64,000 bases of DNA from Saccharicrinis sp963663905 (GTDB lineage: Bacteria > Bacteroidota > Bacteroidia > Bacteroidales > Marinilabiliaceae), in contig OY760657.1 in NCBI GenBank assembly GCA_963663905.2, positions 4,340,001-4,404,000 on the forward strand, written 5' to 3'. A program made the translations under genes and the position numbers. The notes under the pieces were generated by a model that had not been told where the DNA came from, made no database searches, and saw only the letters and a list, made by a program, of their open reading frames with translations. Positions 19,339-27,431 of this stretch are shown one piece after another. Within the stretch, counting starts at the first letter, position 1, and each line of letters begins with the position of its first letter.

Positions 19339-20805
19339 CTAAATCATTTCAAAAATTTCATTAATCACTTCACGATCATCAAAATGATGTTTTACACCAT
19401 TAATCTCCTGATAATCTTCATGCCCTTTACCTGCCACTAAAATGATATCACCACGCTTACACAACATCACAGCAGTTTTAATAGCTTCTTTTCGATCTGT
19501 TATCGAAACCACTTTAATTCTACTTTTAAAATCAACACCTTCCATCATATCATCAATAATAGCTTGAGGACTTTCTGATCTAGGATTATCTGAAGTTAAG
19601 ATTACCCTAGTACTACCCAACACAGAAACCTTTGCCATTTCTGGTCTTTTAGTTTTATCTCTATCACCACCAGCACCAACAACTGTAATTAATTCCTGTC
19701 CTGGTTGACGAATCTGATTTATGGTTTCTATCACATTTTTCAATGCATCAGGTGTATGAGCATAATCCACAACAGCAGTTATACCACTAGCAGAGCGAAT
19801 GGTTTGAAATCTTCCATCAACAGATTGCAATCGACTAAGCGCAATCAAAACCTCATCATTAGGTCGGCCTAATTCAATCGCAGCACCATAAACAGCTAAT
19901 AAATTCTGAGCATTAAAACGACCAATAAAAGGAGTCCAAACTTCGCTGTTGTTAATTAACAATTGCATACCCTCGAACATACTTTCAATAATTTTAGCCT
20001 TATAGTCAGCCATGCTTCTTATTGAATAAGTATTTTTTTTGGCTTTGCAATTCTGCAACATTACCATTCCATTCTTATCATCGACATTTACAATTGCAAA
20101 AGCCTCTTTAGATAGATCATCAAAGAACTTTTTCTTTGCCTTTATATAAGCATCAAAGGTTTTGTGATAATCTAAATGATCATGTGTCAGGTTTGTAAAA
20201 ATTCCACCTTTATATTTTAATCCAGCAATTCTCTTTTGATCAATTGCATGTGAACTAACCTCCATAAAGCAATAACGACAACCTGCATCCACCATTTGAC
20301 GCATGATTTTATTTAATGCTACAGGATCAGGAGTTGTATGTGTTGATGGTAATTTTTCATCACCAATAAAATTTGCAACAGTACTAAAAAGCCCTGATTC
20401 AAAACCCATCCCTCTAAACAACTCATATAGTAATGTTGCAATAGTTGTTTTTCCGTTTGTACCTGTAACTCCTACTAACTCCAATTCTTCAGATGGATTG
20501 CCATAAAAACCAGAAGCTATTTCACCTAAGGCCTGAGCTGAATCTTCGACAACTATAAAAGGAGTATTTTCATAAGTTTCATTTGGCAAATGTTCACAAA
20601 CAATAGCATTACACCCATTCACAATTGCTTTTGAAATATAATCGTGACCATCTACATGAACACCCTTAACTGCTACAAACAAGGTATTCTCAGTAGCATT
20701 TCTGGAATCAAAAGTAATTTCATTAAAAGTAACATTAGTGTTTCCTTTAATCTCCTTTACTTTCGTCCACTCTTGTATTTGATCAACATTTGCCATCTTA
20801 ACCAA
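19339..20805 (-). CDS. murE: UDP-MurNAc-tripeptide synthetase MurE
   Basis: 488 aa from ATG 20805. An ATG at 20796 (three codons in) is equally plausible because the start overlaps the ftsI stop. MurE adds the third stem amino acid. ATP motif GTNGKTT is near 115-121, with TTPDPVALNKIM and HDHLDYHKTFDAY following. The substrate-specificity motif reads TSDNPRSESP; DNPR is the signature for meso-diaminopimelate rather than lysine, so this organism should make DAP-type peptidoglycan. Confidence 0.96.
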   Translation of the reverse strand: MVKMANVDQIQEWTKVKEIKGNTNVTFNEITFDSRNATENTLFVAVKGVHVDGHDYISKAIVNGCNAIVCEHLPNETYENTPFIVVEDSAQALGEIASGFYGNPSEELELVGVTGTNGKTTIATLLYELFRGMGFESGLFSTVANFIGDEKLPSTHTTPDPVALNKIMRQMVDAGCRYCFMEVSSHAIDQKRIAGLKYKGGIFTNLTHDHLDYHKTFDAYIKAKKKFFDDLSKEAFAIVNVDDKNGMVMLQNCKAKKNTYSIRSMADYKAKIIESMFEGMQLLINNSEVWTPFIGRFNAQNLLAVYGAAIELGRPNDEVLIALSRLQSVDGRFQTIRSASGITAVVDYAHTPDALKNVIETINQIRQPGQELITVVGAGGDRDKTKRPEMAKVSVLGSTRVILTSDNPRSESPQAIIDDMMEGVDFKSRIKVVSITDRKEAIKTAVMLCKRGDIILVAGKGHEDYQEINGVKHHFDDREVINEIFEMI

Positions 20806-22909
20806 GTTTTATAAAAATTCTTGACCCTTTATTTATTCTACTTCCTGCATTAACAGATTGCTCTGTCACTCGTCCTCTTCCTGAAACTATAACCTTTAAT
20901 CCCATATTCTCAAGTAAAGCCACTGCATCTTTTGCTCCCATACCCTTAACATTAGGCACTAATCCTGATGCAAATGTTTTTCGACTAAAATCAACTTTAT
21001 GCTCTTGAGCTTGTGTTGAAATCCAATCAGATTCCACATCCTCACCCTCAATAGTTACATTCAGCGTTTCAAATATTGTTTGTAAATCTTGTTTTGTACC
21101 ACCTTTTGAATAAGGTAACACACCTGAATCCGGCAACTTTTCTACTCTTTCATCAGCCATATCCAGACTTGTTGCATAAACACGATCAGCGATATCTTTA
21201 AAAACAGTACCCGCTACAACATTTCCGTAATAAACATTATTTGAAGGCCCATTAACCACAACAATACAGGAATATTTTGGTCTGTCAGCAGGAAAGTATC
21301 CTGCAAAGGAAGCCTGGTATTCAACTCCACTTCCACCTTTATATCCCTGTGCTCCTTTAGCAATTTGGGCAGTACCCGTTTTACCTGCTATTTTATAATT
21401 CTCATTCTTTATATTTCTGGCAGTACCATGCTCAACCACTCCTACCAATAACTCATGCACCTTCTCAATAGTAGAAAGTGAACAAATTGATGGATTAACA
21501 ACAGTTGGTTCAATTGATTCAACCAAATCTCCATGACGATAAATACCCTTTACAAAATGAGGCTTTACCATTTTACCATTATTTGCAACTGCATTATAAA
21601 ACGTTAGTGTTTGCAATGGCGTCAATTTCGATTCATAGCCAATAGATATCCATGGTAAAGAAACACCCGACCAGGTTTCAGATCCGGGATATTTAATAAA
21701 TGGTTCACCTTCACCTTTAATTTCCAATCCATTTTTTTGATTCAATCCCATTGAATAAATCCGATCAATAAATTTTTTAGGATTAGATTTATAACGATCA
21801 ACGATCATTTTTGAAACACCTACATTCGATGATTTCTCAAAAACCTGACGATAGGTTAATTTTCCGTAACCACCATGATGACTATCGCGCATAGTTCTAT
21901 CGTAGAACTTTAACATTCCATTTCCTGTATCAATAGAATCATCCAGATTTAATAATCCATCCTCTAAGGCAACCATCATGCTCACCAGCTTAAATGTTGA
22001 CCCAGGCTCTGTTGCCTCACCAATAGCATAGTTAAAATAGTCTTCTACATAATTTCCAGGACTTTTTCTGTACAAATTGACAATTGCCTTAATCTCGCCG
22101 GTTTGGACCTCCATTAAAATTGCTGATCCATGATCTGCATTATGCTTAATCAACTGTTGTTTTAATGAGTTCTCAGCAACATCTTGTATTTCTATATCAA
22201 TGGAAGTTAAAATATCATTCCCATTTTGAGGAGGCATCACTTCTTCTGGTACCCAATGACCAGAAATTCGAGTAAAAGTACTTACGCCATTTTTACCCTT
22301 AAGCACATTATCATAAGCCCTCTCCAAACCAATCATTCCTCCTTTTTCCTTTTCTTCATATAGCTTACCAATAGTTCGTGACGCTAATATTCCAAAAGGA
22401 AGCTTTCTTTGATCCAGCATTTCAGGTAAAAATCCGCCTTTATTCTTACCTAATCTAAAAATCGGGAACTCTTTTACCTTTTTTAGCTCTGTAAAAGAAA
22501 TTCTTCTTCTGTTAATTCTATAATATCTTTTATGCTGCTGTCGGGCTTTGGTTAGATCCTTTTTATATGCACTTGTAGATTTATCTTTAAAGAAGGATGA
22601 TAAACACAGGCTTAAGCTATCAATATTTTCATTAAAAATATCATCAGTTAAACCATGAGCCATCATATCCATATATAATCTGTAACTAGGAACTGAACAT
22701 GCCAATTTTCGTCCATCGCATGCAAGAATATTTCCTCTGTTCGCTTCTATTTCACGTTCTTTACTGGTCATTACCTGTTCCATTGAACGCCATTTCTCTC
22801 CCTGAACAACTTGTAAGAAAATTACCTTACCAAAAACAACAATAGCAAGTACTACCAATCCAAGGTAAATAACACCAACCCTCCATGTTATGTCTCTCTT
22901 TATTGTCAT
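20798..22909 (-). CDS. ftsI: Penicillin-binding transpeptidase FtsI with PASTA domain
   Basis: 703 aa. Septal D,D-transpeptidase that cross-links peptidoglycan. One N-terminal TM helix (VGVIYLGLVVLAIVVFGKVIFL), a dimerisation/pedestal region, then the transpeptidase with SxxK in EPGSTFKLVSMM, SxN in EKSSNVGVSKM and KTG in AGKTGTAQIAKG. A C-terminal PASTA domain (VPNVKGMGAKDAVALLENMG) is present, as usual for Bacteroidota FtsI. It overlaps murE by 8 nt and is preceded by the ftsL-like gene. Confidence 0.95.
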   Translation of the reverse strand: MTIKRDITWRVGVIYLGLVVLAIVVFGKVIFLQVVQGEKWRSMEQVMTSKEREIEANRGNILACDGRKLACSVPSYRLYMDMMAHGLTDDIFNENIDSLSLCLSSFFKDKSTSAYKKDLTKARQQHKRYYRINRRRISFTELKKVKEFPIFRLGKNKGGFLPEMLDQRKLPFGILASRTIGKLYEEKEKGGMIGLERAYDNVLKGKNGVSTFTRISGHWVPEEVMPPQNGNDILTSIDIEIQDVAENSLKQQLIKHNADHGSAILMEVQTGEIKAIVNLYRKSPGNYVEDYFNYAIGEATEPGSTFKLVSMMVALEDGLLNLDDSIDTGNGMLKFYDRTMRDSHHGGYGKLTYRQVFEKSSNVGVSKMIVDRYKSNPKKFIDRIYSMGLNQKNGLEIKGEGEPFIKYPGSETWSGVSLPWISIGYESKLTPLQTLTFYNAVANNGKMVKPHFVKGIYRHGDLVESIEPTVVNPSICSLSTIEKVHELLVGVVEHGTARNIKNENYKIAGKTGTAQIAKGAQGYKGGSGVEYQASFAGYFPADRPKYSCIVVVNGPSNNVYYGNVVAGTVFKDIADRVYATSLDMADERVEKLPDSGVLPYSKGGTKQDLQTIFETLNVTIEGEDVESDWISTQAQEHKVDFSRKTFASGLVPNVKGMGAKDAVALLENMGLKVIVSGRGRVTEQSVNAGSRINKGSRIFIKLG

Positions 22910-22932
22910 CTTTCTTTTACTTCCTTATTGTT

Positions 22933-23310
22933 TTAATCTTCTTTTCTAATAATTATTCTTCTTGGCGGCTCTGTTAATTCTTCCAAAGGAATACCTGCGT
23001 CATTAACTTTCTGTAATATCACAGATTGCTTACTTATATACATAAGATCTGAAGATGTTGTAATTGCTTCAATTCTTAACTCTTGTATTTCTTTATTTAA
23101 TGTAGCTGCTTCCTTCAGTAACTTTTCAACCTTAAAGTGATTAGATATATATGCAAAAGCCAGCATAATCAGGAATAAAAAATATGGTAATTGCTTTACA
23201 ACCACCTCCCGGGTAAAGATCCTACCTGAAACAAAATCTCTCAGTGTAATCTTTTTAAAGGCATAATCACCAGACCCGACAAATTCTTTTTCCTTCTTTT
23301 TTCTGGCCAT
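22933..23310 (-). CDS. FtsL-like divisome protein
   Basis: 125 aa. A basic cytoplasmic N-terminus (MARKKKEKEF), one TM helix (LPYFLFLIMLAFAYISNHF) and a short periplasmic coiled coil (KLLKEAATLNKEIQELRIE), then a conserved tail around LEELTEPPRRI. Topology and position between rsmH and ftsI match FtsL, which stabilises the FtsQLB complex. The family is too divergent for sequence identity alone, so the call is mostly contextual. It starts 2 nt after the rsmH stop. Confidence 0.82.
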   Translation of the reverse strand: MARKKKEKEFVGSGDYAFKKITLRDFVSGRIFTREVVVKQLPYFLFLIMLAFAYISNHFKVEKLLKEAATLNKEIQELRIEAITTSSDLMYISKQSVILQKVNDAGIPLEELTEPPRRIIIRKED

Positions 23311-23312
23311 GA

Positions 23313-24218
23313 TTATTTCTTTTCAGCAATTCTTAACTTGGCACTTCTTGAGCGGGTATTTTCCTCCAATTCTTTTGAAGTTGGCAAAATAGGCTTACGA
23401 CTTACTAAATCAAAAGGAACAACTGTTTGTCCAAAAAAGTCTTGTTCAACTTGTGTTTTATCGCAATCCCCTGTCTTCATAAAGTTCTTCACTAACCTAT
23501 CTTCTAATGAATGATAAGAAATCACAACAAGTCTTCCTTCAGGAGCCAATACTTCTTTAGTTTGCATTAACATCTCCTTCAAGGCTTCCATCTCACGATT
23601 CACTTCAATTCGTAAGGCCTGAAACACTTTAGCCAAAAACTTATTTTTCTCACGTGAAGGAACGCAAGGCTCAACAACCTCTAACAAGTCAGAAATCATT
23701 TTAAAAGAAGATGATTGACGATAGGATAAAATTCCTTTCACAAGCTTTCCGGCACTTTTAATCTCACCATAAGTTTTGAATATTCTATACAAATCCTCCT
23801 CATCATAGTCATTCAACACATCATCCGCTCTCAACTTGGCTTGTTTATTCATACGCATATCCAACTCCCCCTCAAAACGAAACGAGAATCCTCTTTCCGG
23901 CGTATCAAAATGATGAGACGAAACTCCTAAATCAGCAAGTATTCCATCTACTTTATCAATTTTCAGATAACGTAAAAAATGTTTGAGATAACGAAAATTA
24001 TGACGTACAAAAATCAATCGATCATCTTCAGGACGATTTTCATAAGCATCCTCATCCTGATCAAACACGATCATTTTGCCACCTTTTAAGTTTTTTAGTA
24101 TTTCTTTAGTATGACCACCGCCTCCAAAGGTTAGATCCACATAAACACCATTTTCTTTTATGTTTAAACCTTCGATACACTCTTGTAGTAAAACAGGTAT
24201 ATGATACACTTCATCCAT
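23313..24218 (-). CDS. rsmH: 16S rRNA (cytosine-1402-N4)-methyltransferase
   Basis: 301 aa. RsmH (MraW) methylates C1402 in the 16S decoding centre using SAM. The SAM-binding motif DLTFGGGGHTKEIL lies near residue 29. Other landmarks are ADLGVSSHHFDTPERGFSFR, LAKVFQALRIEVNREMEALKEML and VISYHSLEDRLVKNFMK. The start codon overlaps the mraZ stop by 1 nt, so the two are translationally coupled. Confidence 0.97.
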   Translation of the reverse strand: MDEVYHIPVLLQECIEGLNIKENGVYVDLTFGGGGHTKEILKNLKGGKMIVFDQDEDAYENRPEDDRLIFVRHNFRYLKHFLRYLKIDKVDGILADLGVSSHHFDTPERGFSFRFEGELDMRMNKQAKLRADDVLNDYDEEDLYRIFKTYGEIKSAGKLVKGILSYRQSSSFKMISDLLEVVEPCVPSREKNKFLAKVFQALRIEVNREMEALKEMLMQTKEVLAPEGRLVVISYHSLEDRLVKNFMKTGDCDKTQVEQDFFGQTVVPFDLVSRKPILPTSKELEENTRSRSAKLRIAEKK

Positions 24219-24691
24219 TACTCAACCTCCCTATCTTTAAAATCAGTATTACCTAGAATTCGTTCTGCCATTAAAGCCAATTCACCCTCAGTCATTTCAT
24301 CTGATTCATAAACATCCTTACTCCACAACTCAATTTTATTATCCACTCCAACCAAAACAATCTCCTTAGGCAGATTAATCTTTTCCAACAATCTTTTTGG
24401 CAGCAACAACCTTCCATTAGCATCAAAAGTAACTTCGGCAGCACCTCTAAAATATTGTCGATAAAACTTATTCTCTGCTCGATTATACATATTAATACGA
24501 GCCCTGATGTCATTCATCTCCTCTTCCCAATCAGGATATGGAGATAAAATCAAACAGTCATCAAACAAGTCTTTCCTCACCACAAAGCGGTTCTCTTCCA
24601 TGGCGTTCATCACCTTTTTAAAAAGAGAAGGCAACACAATCCGTCCTTTAGCATCAGCTTTACAAACAAAATCACCTATAAATGTGGCCAT
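24218..24691 (-). CDS. mraZ: Transcriptional regulator MraZ
   Basis: 157 aa. First gene of the dcw cluster: a ring-forming DNA-binding protein with two AbrB-like swapped-hairpin domains (DAKGRIVLPSLFKKVM near 14-29 and DANGRLLLPKRLLEKINL near 90-107). MraZ binds repeats upstream of its own operon and represses it in studied species. Three evenly spaced GTGG boxes 44-68 bp upstream of this start fit that mechanism. Confidence 0.94.
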   Translation of the reverse strand: MATFIGDFVCKADAKGRIVLPSLFKKVMNAMEENRFVVRKDLFDDCLILSPYPDWEEEMNDIRARINMYNRAENKFYRQYFRGAAEVTFDANGRLLLPKRLLEKINLPKEIVLVGVDNKIELWSKDVYESDEMTEGELALMAERILGNTDFKDREVE

Positions 24692-24826
24692 TACGATTGT
24701 GGATTAATTTGCGTAAAAATAAAACTTTTTTAAACCACAATCAACCACTTTACTCCACTTTATTACATATTGTTGATAAGTTTTTCTAATTAGCAAGAAA
24801 ATTAGAATGTTTTTTTCATGAATTTG
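24692..24826. other. mraZ upstream region up to the transposon edge
   Basis: 135 bp left between the mraZ start and the inferred left end of the mobile element. It keeps the MraZ boxes and a plausible promoter, so the insertion probably did not silence the dcw operon. No gene is seen. Confidence 0.5.
24734..24758 (-). promoter_or_regulatory. Candidate MraZ operator: three boxes at 10-bp period
   Basis: CCAC occurs at 24735, 24745 and 24755 on the plus strand, i.e. three GTGG boxes read toward mraZ with an exact 10-bp period. Known MraZ sites are direct GTGG/TGGG-type repeats at about 10-bp spacing upstream of mraZ, so autoregulation is likely. A degenerate -7 element (TATTTTTA on the minus strand) lies between the boxes and the start codon. 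Confidence 0.65.
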
Positions 24827-24888
24827 TGTCGAACATAAGTTAAAATGTGAATCCTTTCTAAGTTAAAATGTGAATCTTATCTACTTGG
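24827..24888 (+). repeat. Left-end transposase-binding repeats
   Basis: Two identical 18-bp copies of TAAGTTAAAATGTGAATC at 24836-24853 and 24859-24876 (23-bp period), the first within the terminal repeat. They are followed by TTATCTACTTGG at 24877-24888. All three recur, mostly inverted or degenerate, at the right end. Confidence 0.75.
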
Positions 24889-25042
24889 TATAAATCAAAG
24901 CAAAAATATATAAAACTATTAACGATTAAAACGATCCTTTAATTCGATAATATTTCCAATTAAAATCATCGATTAATAGTTAGTATATTTTTATAATTAA
25001 ATTAAAAATCATAACTTTTTCCTATATCTAGTTATATTAATA
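24889..25042 (+). other. Recombinase upstream region with inverted repeat
   Basis: Very AT-rich. ACTATTAACGAT (24915-24926) and ATCGATTAATAGT (24968-24980) form an imperfect inverted repeat about 41 bp apart, with further CGAT motifs between them. This could be the site bound by the adjacent serine recombinase, or its operator. No recognisable promoter box was found. Confidence 0.35.
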
Positions 25043-25657
25043 ATGAAAGTACTTGGCTATTTAAGAATATCAACCTCTGAGCAAGATATTATGAAACAAG
25101 AACATTTGCTTTACACATTTGCCAGAAACAACAATCTAATCATTGACAATTTCATTTCCGTAACTATCTCATCAACAAAAAGTCAAAACGAAAGAAAAAT
25201 CAATGAAATTTTTGAAATACTTAATAATGGAGATATTTTACTTGTAGCTGAACTTAGCAGACTTGGACGAAACATGCTTGAAGTTTTAAATATTATTGAA
25301 CGAATTAACTTATCTGGAATTATACTAAAATTTGCAAGACAACCAGAACTATCAACTGACTCTCCACACACAAAATTACTTTTAGCCATTTATGGATATT
25401 TTGCCCAAACAGAAAGAGAGTTTATTTCTCTCCGAACCAAGCAAGGATTAATTGCAGCAAAATCAACAGGAAAGAAACTTGGACGACCCAATGGTGCAAA
25501 AAATAAAAAAGGAAGAAAATTAGATATGTATCAAAATCAAATAAAAGAACTGTTAAAATTGGGGCTATCAACCCGTTCAATTTCAAAAATAATCAACAAC
25601 CAACTAGAATCACCTCTTTCGTATAATTCGTATTGGAATTACACAAAAGATCTTTAA
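25043..25657 (+). CDS. Small serine recombinase (resolvase/invertase family)
   Basis: 204 aa. The catalytic domain comes first: YLRISTSEQ with nucleophile S10 and R8, SRLGRN with R73 and R76, then FAQTERE with E124 and the long E-helix region RTKQGLIAAKSTGKKLGRPNG. A C-terminal helix-turn-helix (TRSISKIINNQL) completes the Hin/gamma-delta layout. It makes 2-bp staggered breaks through a phosphoserine link to resolve or invert DNA. IS607-type TnpA has its HTH at the N-terminus instead, so this is not a typical IS607 gene. All catalytic residues seem present. It lies 52 nt upstream of the Cas12f-like gene on the same strand, likely one operon. Confidence 0.85.
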   Translation: MKVLGYLRISTSEQDIMKQEHLLYTFARNNNLIIDNFISVTISSTKSQNERKINEIFEILNNGDILLVAELSRLGRNMLEVLNIIERINLSGIILKFARQPELSTDSPHTKLLLAIYGYFAQTEREFISLRTKQGLIAAKSTGKKLGRPNGAKNKKGRKLDMYQNQIKELLKLGLSTRSISKIINNQLESPLSYNSYWNYTKDL

Positions 25658-25709
25658 AATAGACAATAAATAAAATTAAGTCTATAACAAAACATACCAC
25701 ATAATCAAC

Positions 25710-26840
25710 ATGAAAACAAATCAAAAAGATCATATTAAAATCACAAGAAAAATAAAATTAATTTTCAATATTGATAAACACAATCATGAAGAAATTTCAG
25801 AAGCTTTCAAAAAACTTTACAACTGGCAATTTATAGTATTTAAAGCACTTAACATTTCCTCTTCGTTATTATTTATGCAAGAACAACTTAAAGAATTATC
25901 TTTTTTTAATGATGAATATTTAATTGCACTCACAGATTCGAACTCAAATGCAAATGGAATATTTAATTGCTCCAGAATGAGTACAATCTATCGATCCATA
26001 GCACAAAAATTCAAGTATCAAATACCAACAGATATTTTAAGTTGTATAACACAATTAATTTACCATTCTTTTAATAAAGAAAAACATAATTACTTTAATG
26101 GGATAAAAAGCCTAAGAAATTACAAAAAAGACATACCTATCCCATTTAGTTCACATTCTTTATATAATTTTAAATACAACGATACTTCAAAAAACTTTAC
26201 TTTTTCATTATTTAAACACAAAAAATATAAAATTCCTTTTCAAACTATTCTCGGAAAAGATAAAAGTAACAATGAAGCTATTTTAAAAAGATGCATCAAT
26301 GATGAATACAAATTTTGTGAATCATCAATTCAAATTACAGAAAACAAGAAAATTTTCTTACTCTTAACTATAAAAATCCCGACTAAAGACAATCATCTAA
26401 ATTACAATACCATTGTTACAGTTCACTTATCATATCTTTCTCCGATTATTTTAAAGATCAATAATAAAGAATATCAAATAGGGAATTCATGTTCCTACAT
26501 ATACAAAAGACATGCAATCCAAAAAGGTGTACAAAGAAGCTACAACACTATAAAGTACAATAAAGGAGGAAAAGGAAGAAATTCAAAATTTCATAAAATT
26601 AATCAACTTAAAAAAAAGGAAAGACTGTTTATTCAAAACTATATGCATAAAATTTCAAGAATGATTATTGACTTTTGCCTACAAAACAACGCGGGAAAGC
26701 TTAATCTTATCTCAATTGACAAGCTTACAACTGAGGCCATACAAAATCCTCATGTTCTTAGAAACTGGTCCTATGGAAATTTATTAAAAAAAATAGAATA
26801 TAAATGTCAATTAAATAGAATTGAGTTTTCGATTCTTTGA
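25710..26840 (+). CDS. Nuclease-dead, truncated Cas12f/TnpB-like protein
   Basis: 376 aa. The C-terminal half follows the TnpB/Cas12f RuvC pattern: GGKGRNSKF (286-294), KERLFIQNYMHKISRMIIDFC is read from ~303, and LRNWSYGNLLKKIEYK (350-365). An upstream block SLRNYKKDIPIPF near 134-146 fits the Cas12f-like N-terminal half. Catalysis looks lost: the RuvC-I position that should read GIDLG is VTVHLS (H239), the RuvC-II Glu is Asp (ISIDKL, D337), and the protein stops at EFSIL before the CxxC zinc finger and RuvC-III Asp. No downstream frame restores them. A structured RNA starts at the next base. Family recalled from motifs; a search is needed to choose between TnpB, Cas12f, TldR or an exapted dCas12f. 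Confidence 0.75.
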   Translation: MKTNQKDHIKITRKIKLIFNIDKHNHEEISEAFKKLYNWQFIVFKALNISSSLLFMQEQLKELSFFNDEYLIALTDSNSNANGIFNCSRMSTIYRSIAQKFKYQIPTDILSCITQLIYHSFNKEKHNYFNGIKSLRNYKKDIPIPFSSHSLYNFKYNDTSKNFTFSLFKHKKYKIPFQTILGKDKSNNEAILKRCINDEYKFCESSIQITENKKIFLLLTIKIPTKDNHLNYNTIVTVHLSYLSPIILKINNKEYQIGNSCSYIYKRHAIQKGVQRSYNTIKYNKGGKGRNSKFHKINQLKKKERLFIQNYMHKISRMIIDFCLQNNAGKLNLISIDKLTTEAIQNPHVLRNWSYGNLLKKIEYKCQLNRIEFSIL

Positions 26841-26950
26841 GGTTGGTTGCACAACCGTAATTTGAGGGAATACCCACTCATTAAATTCATTTTATAACAT
26901 TCAGCAAAATGAATATGCAACTCCCTTATGGATTATAGTTTCATAAGTTT
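26841..26950 (+). ncRNA. Candidate guide (omega-RNA-like) RNA with pseudoknot
   Basis: Starts at the base after the Cas12f-like stop. Hairpin 1: GGTTG (26841-26845) with CAACC (26852-26856), loop GTTGCA. Hairpin 2: GGG/CCC at 26866-26875. Hairpin 3: a perfect 9-bp stem ATTCATTTT/AAAATGAAT (26885-26893 with 26906-26914). The loop GTTGCA (26846-26851) is complementary to TGCAAC (26916-26921), a pseudoknot, and TCCC (26922-26925) can instead pair with GGGA (26866-26869). The remaining ~25 nt (26926-26950) before the terminator would be the guide if the layout follows TnpB omega-RNAs, though TTATG/CATAA within it could also pair. Inferred from structure and position only. Confidence 0.6.
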
Positions 26951-26992
26951 AAAAATCCTAGAAGCATTAACAAATCATCTAGGATTTTTTAT
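26951..26992 (+). terminator. Intrinsic terminator after the guide-RNA candidate
   Basis: A perfect 12-bp stem AAAAATCCTAGA / TCTAGGATTTTT with a 15-nt loop, followed by T-rich sequence. It ends the recombinase / Cas12f-like / RNA unit and can also work on the minus strand. Confidence 0.82.
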
Positions 26993-27293
26993 TTTAATCA
27001 CTTGAATAGCTTTAAACAAAGCGTAAAAATTTCAAGTAAACATTTTTATTTCCATATATGATAAACTGATTGATAGATTCCATATCATAAAAAAAGAGCA
27101 CTGACTATCATGCAAATACCAGGCATGCAAATCCTAGTAGAAAATAAAAAAGCCTCTACTCATTGAATCGCATATCTTTTATTAACATACAACCTGCTAA
27201 TTTCACGAAAAACAATTCCGAGCAAAGGGAGTGTGTAATATTACTTTATTGACATGGGTACCAGAGAGGCTAAAACCAGATAGCCTTACGGGA
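26993..27293. other. Non-coding stretch inside the element
   Basis: About 300 bp with no convincing gene. It holds small inverted repeats (CTTGAA/TTCAAG near 27001-27035; TATGATA/TATCATA near 27057-27089), a short direct repeat ATGCAAAT (27110 and 27124), and at its right side (27200-27293) a segment with CCAGATAGCCTTACGGGAAC that resembles part of the structured repeat that follows. The minus-strand frame through 27203-27400 is a by-product of this repeat. Confidence 0.4.
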
Positions 27294-27430
27294 ACTATAA
27301 AACAAAAGCCGCACTCTAAAATGTGGCTTTGTGGTTTTATATACAGGCCAGAGGCCTTATGGGCAACGACGTAGCCAGAGGCATACGCCGAGCTTTCCAT
27401 TATTTACTCGCTACGCTCAGCGAGGGGGAA
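27294..27430. repeat. Structured intergenic repeat, copy 1
   Basis: About 137 bp. It begins with a long hairpin (TATAAAACAAAAGCCGCAC.. pairing with ..TGTGGCTTTGTGGTTTTATA), continues with CAGGCCAGAGGCCTTATGGG and a CGTA/TACG pair, and ends with a palindrome CTCGCT..AGCGAG plus GGGGGAA. A second, diverged copy lies 350 bp downstream in the same orientation. It is an intergenic repeat family of unknown function. Confidence 0.7.
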
Positions 27431-27431
27431 G

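Noticed and set aside
24292..24513. 73-aa frame inside mraZ on the same strand
   Set aside because: Alternative frame of a well-conserved gene; no support.
25710..26840. Ordinary active TnpB of an IS607-type insertion sequence
   Set aside because: RuvC-I Asp and RuvC-II Glu are replaced, the zinc finger and RuvC-III are missing, and the recombinase has its HTH at the C-terminus, unlike IS607 TnpA.
26926..26950. Match of the putative guide to the transposon flanks or to a gene in the window
   Set aside because: By eye I found no convincing match near 24,700-24,830, 32,610-32,760 or elsewhere; a computed search is needed.
26841..26990. CRISPR array next to the Cas12f-like gene
   Set aside because: No direct repeats with regular spacers here or anywhere in the window.
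27203..27400. 65-aa minus-strand frame as a small protein
   Set aside because: It lies on the structured repeat family and resembles the spurious repeat-encoded peptides seen in Bacteroidota genomes; no start context or domain.
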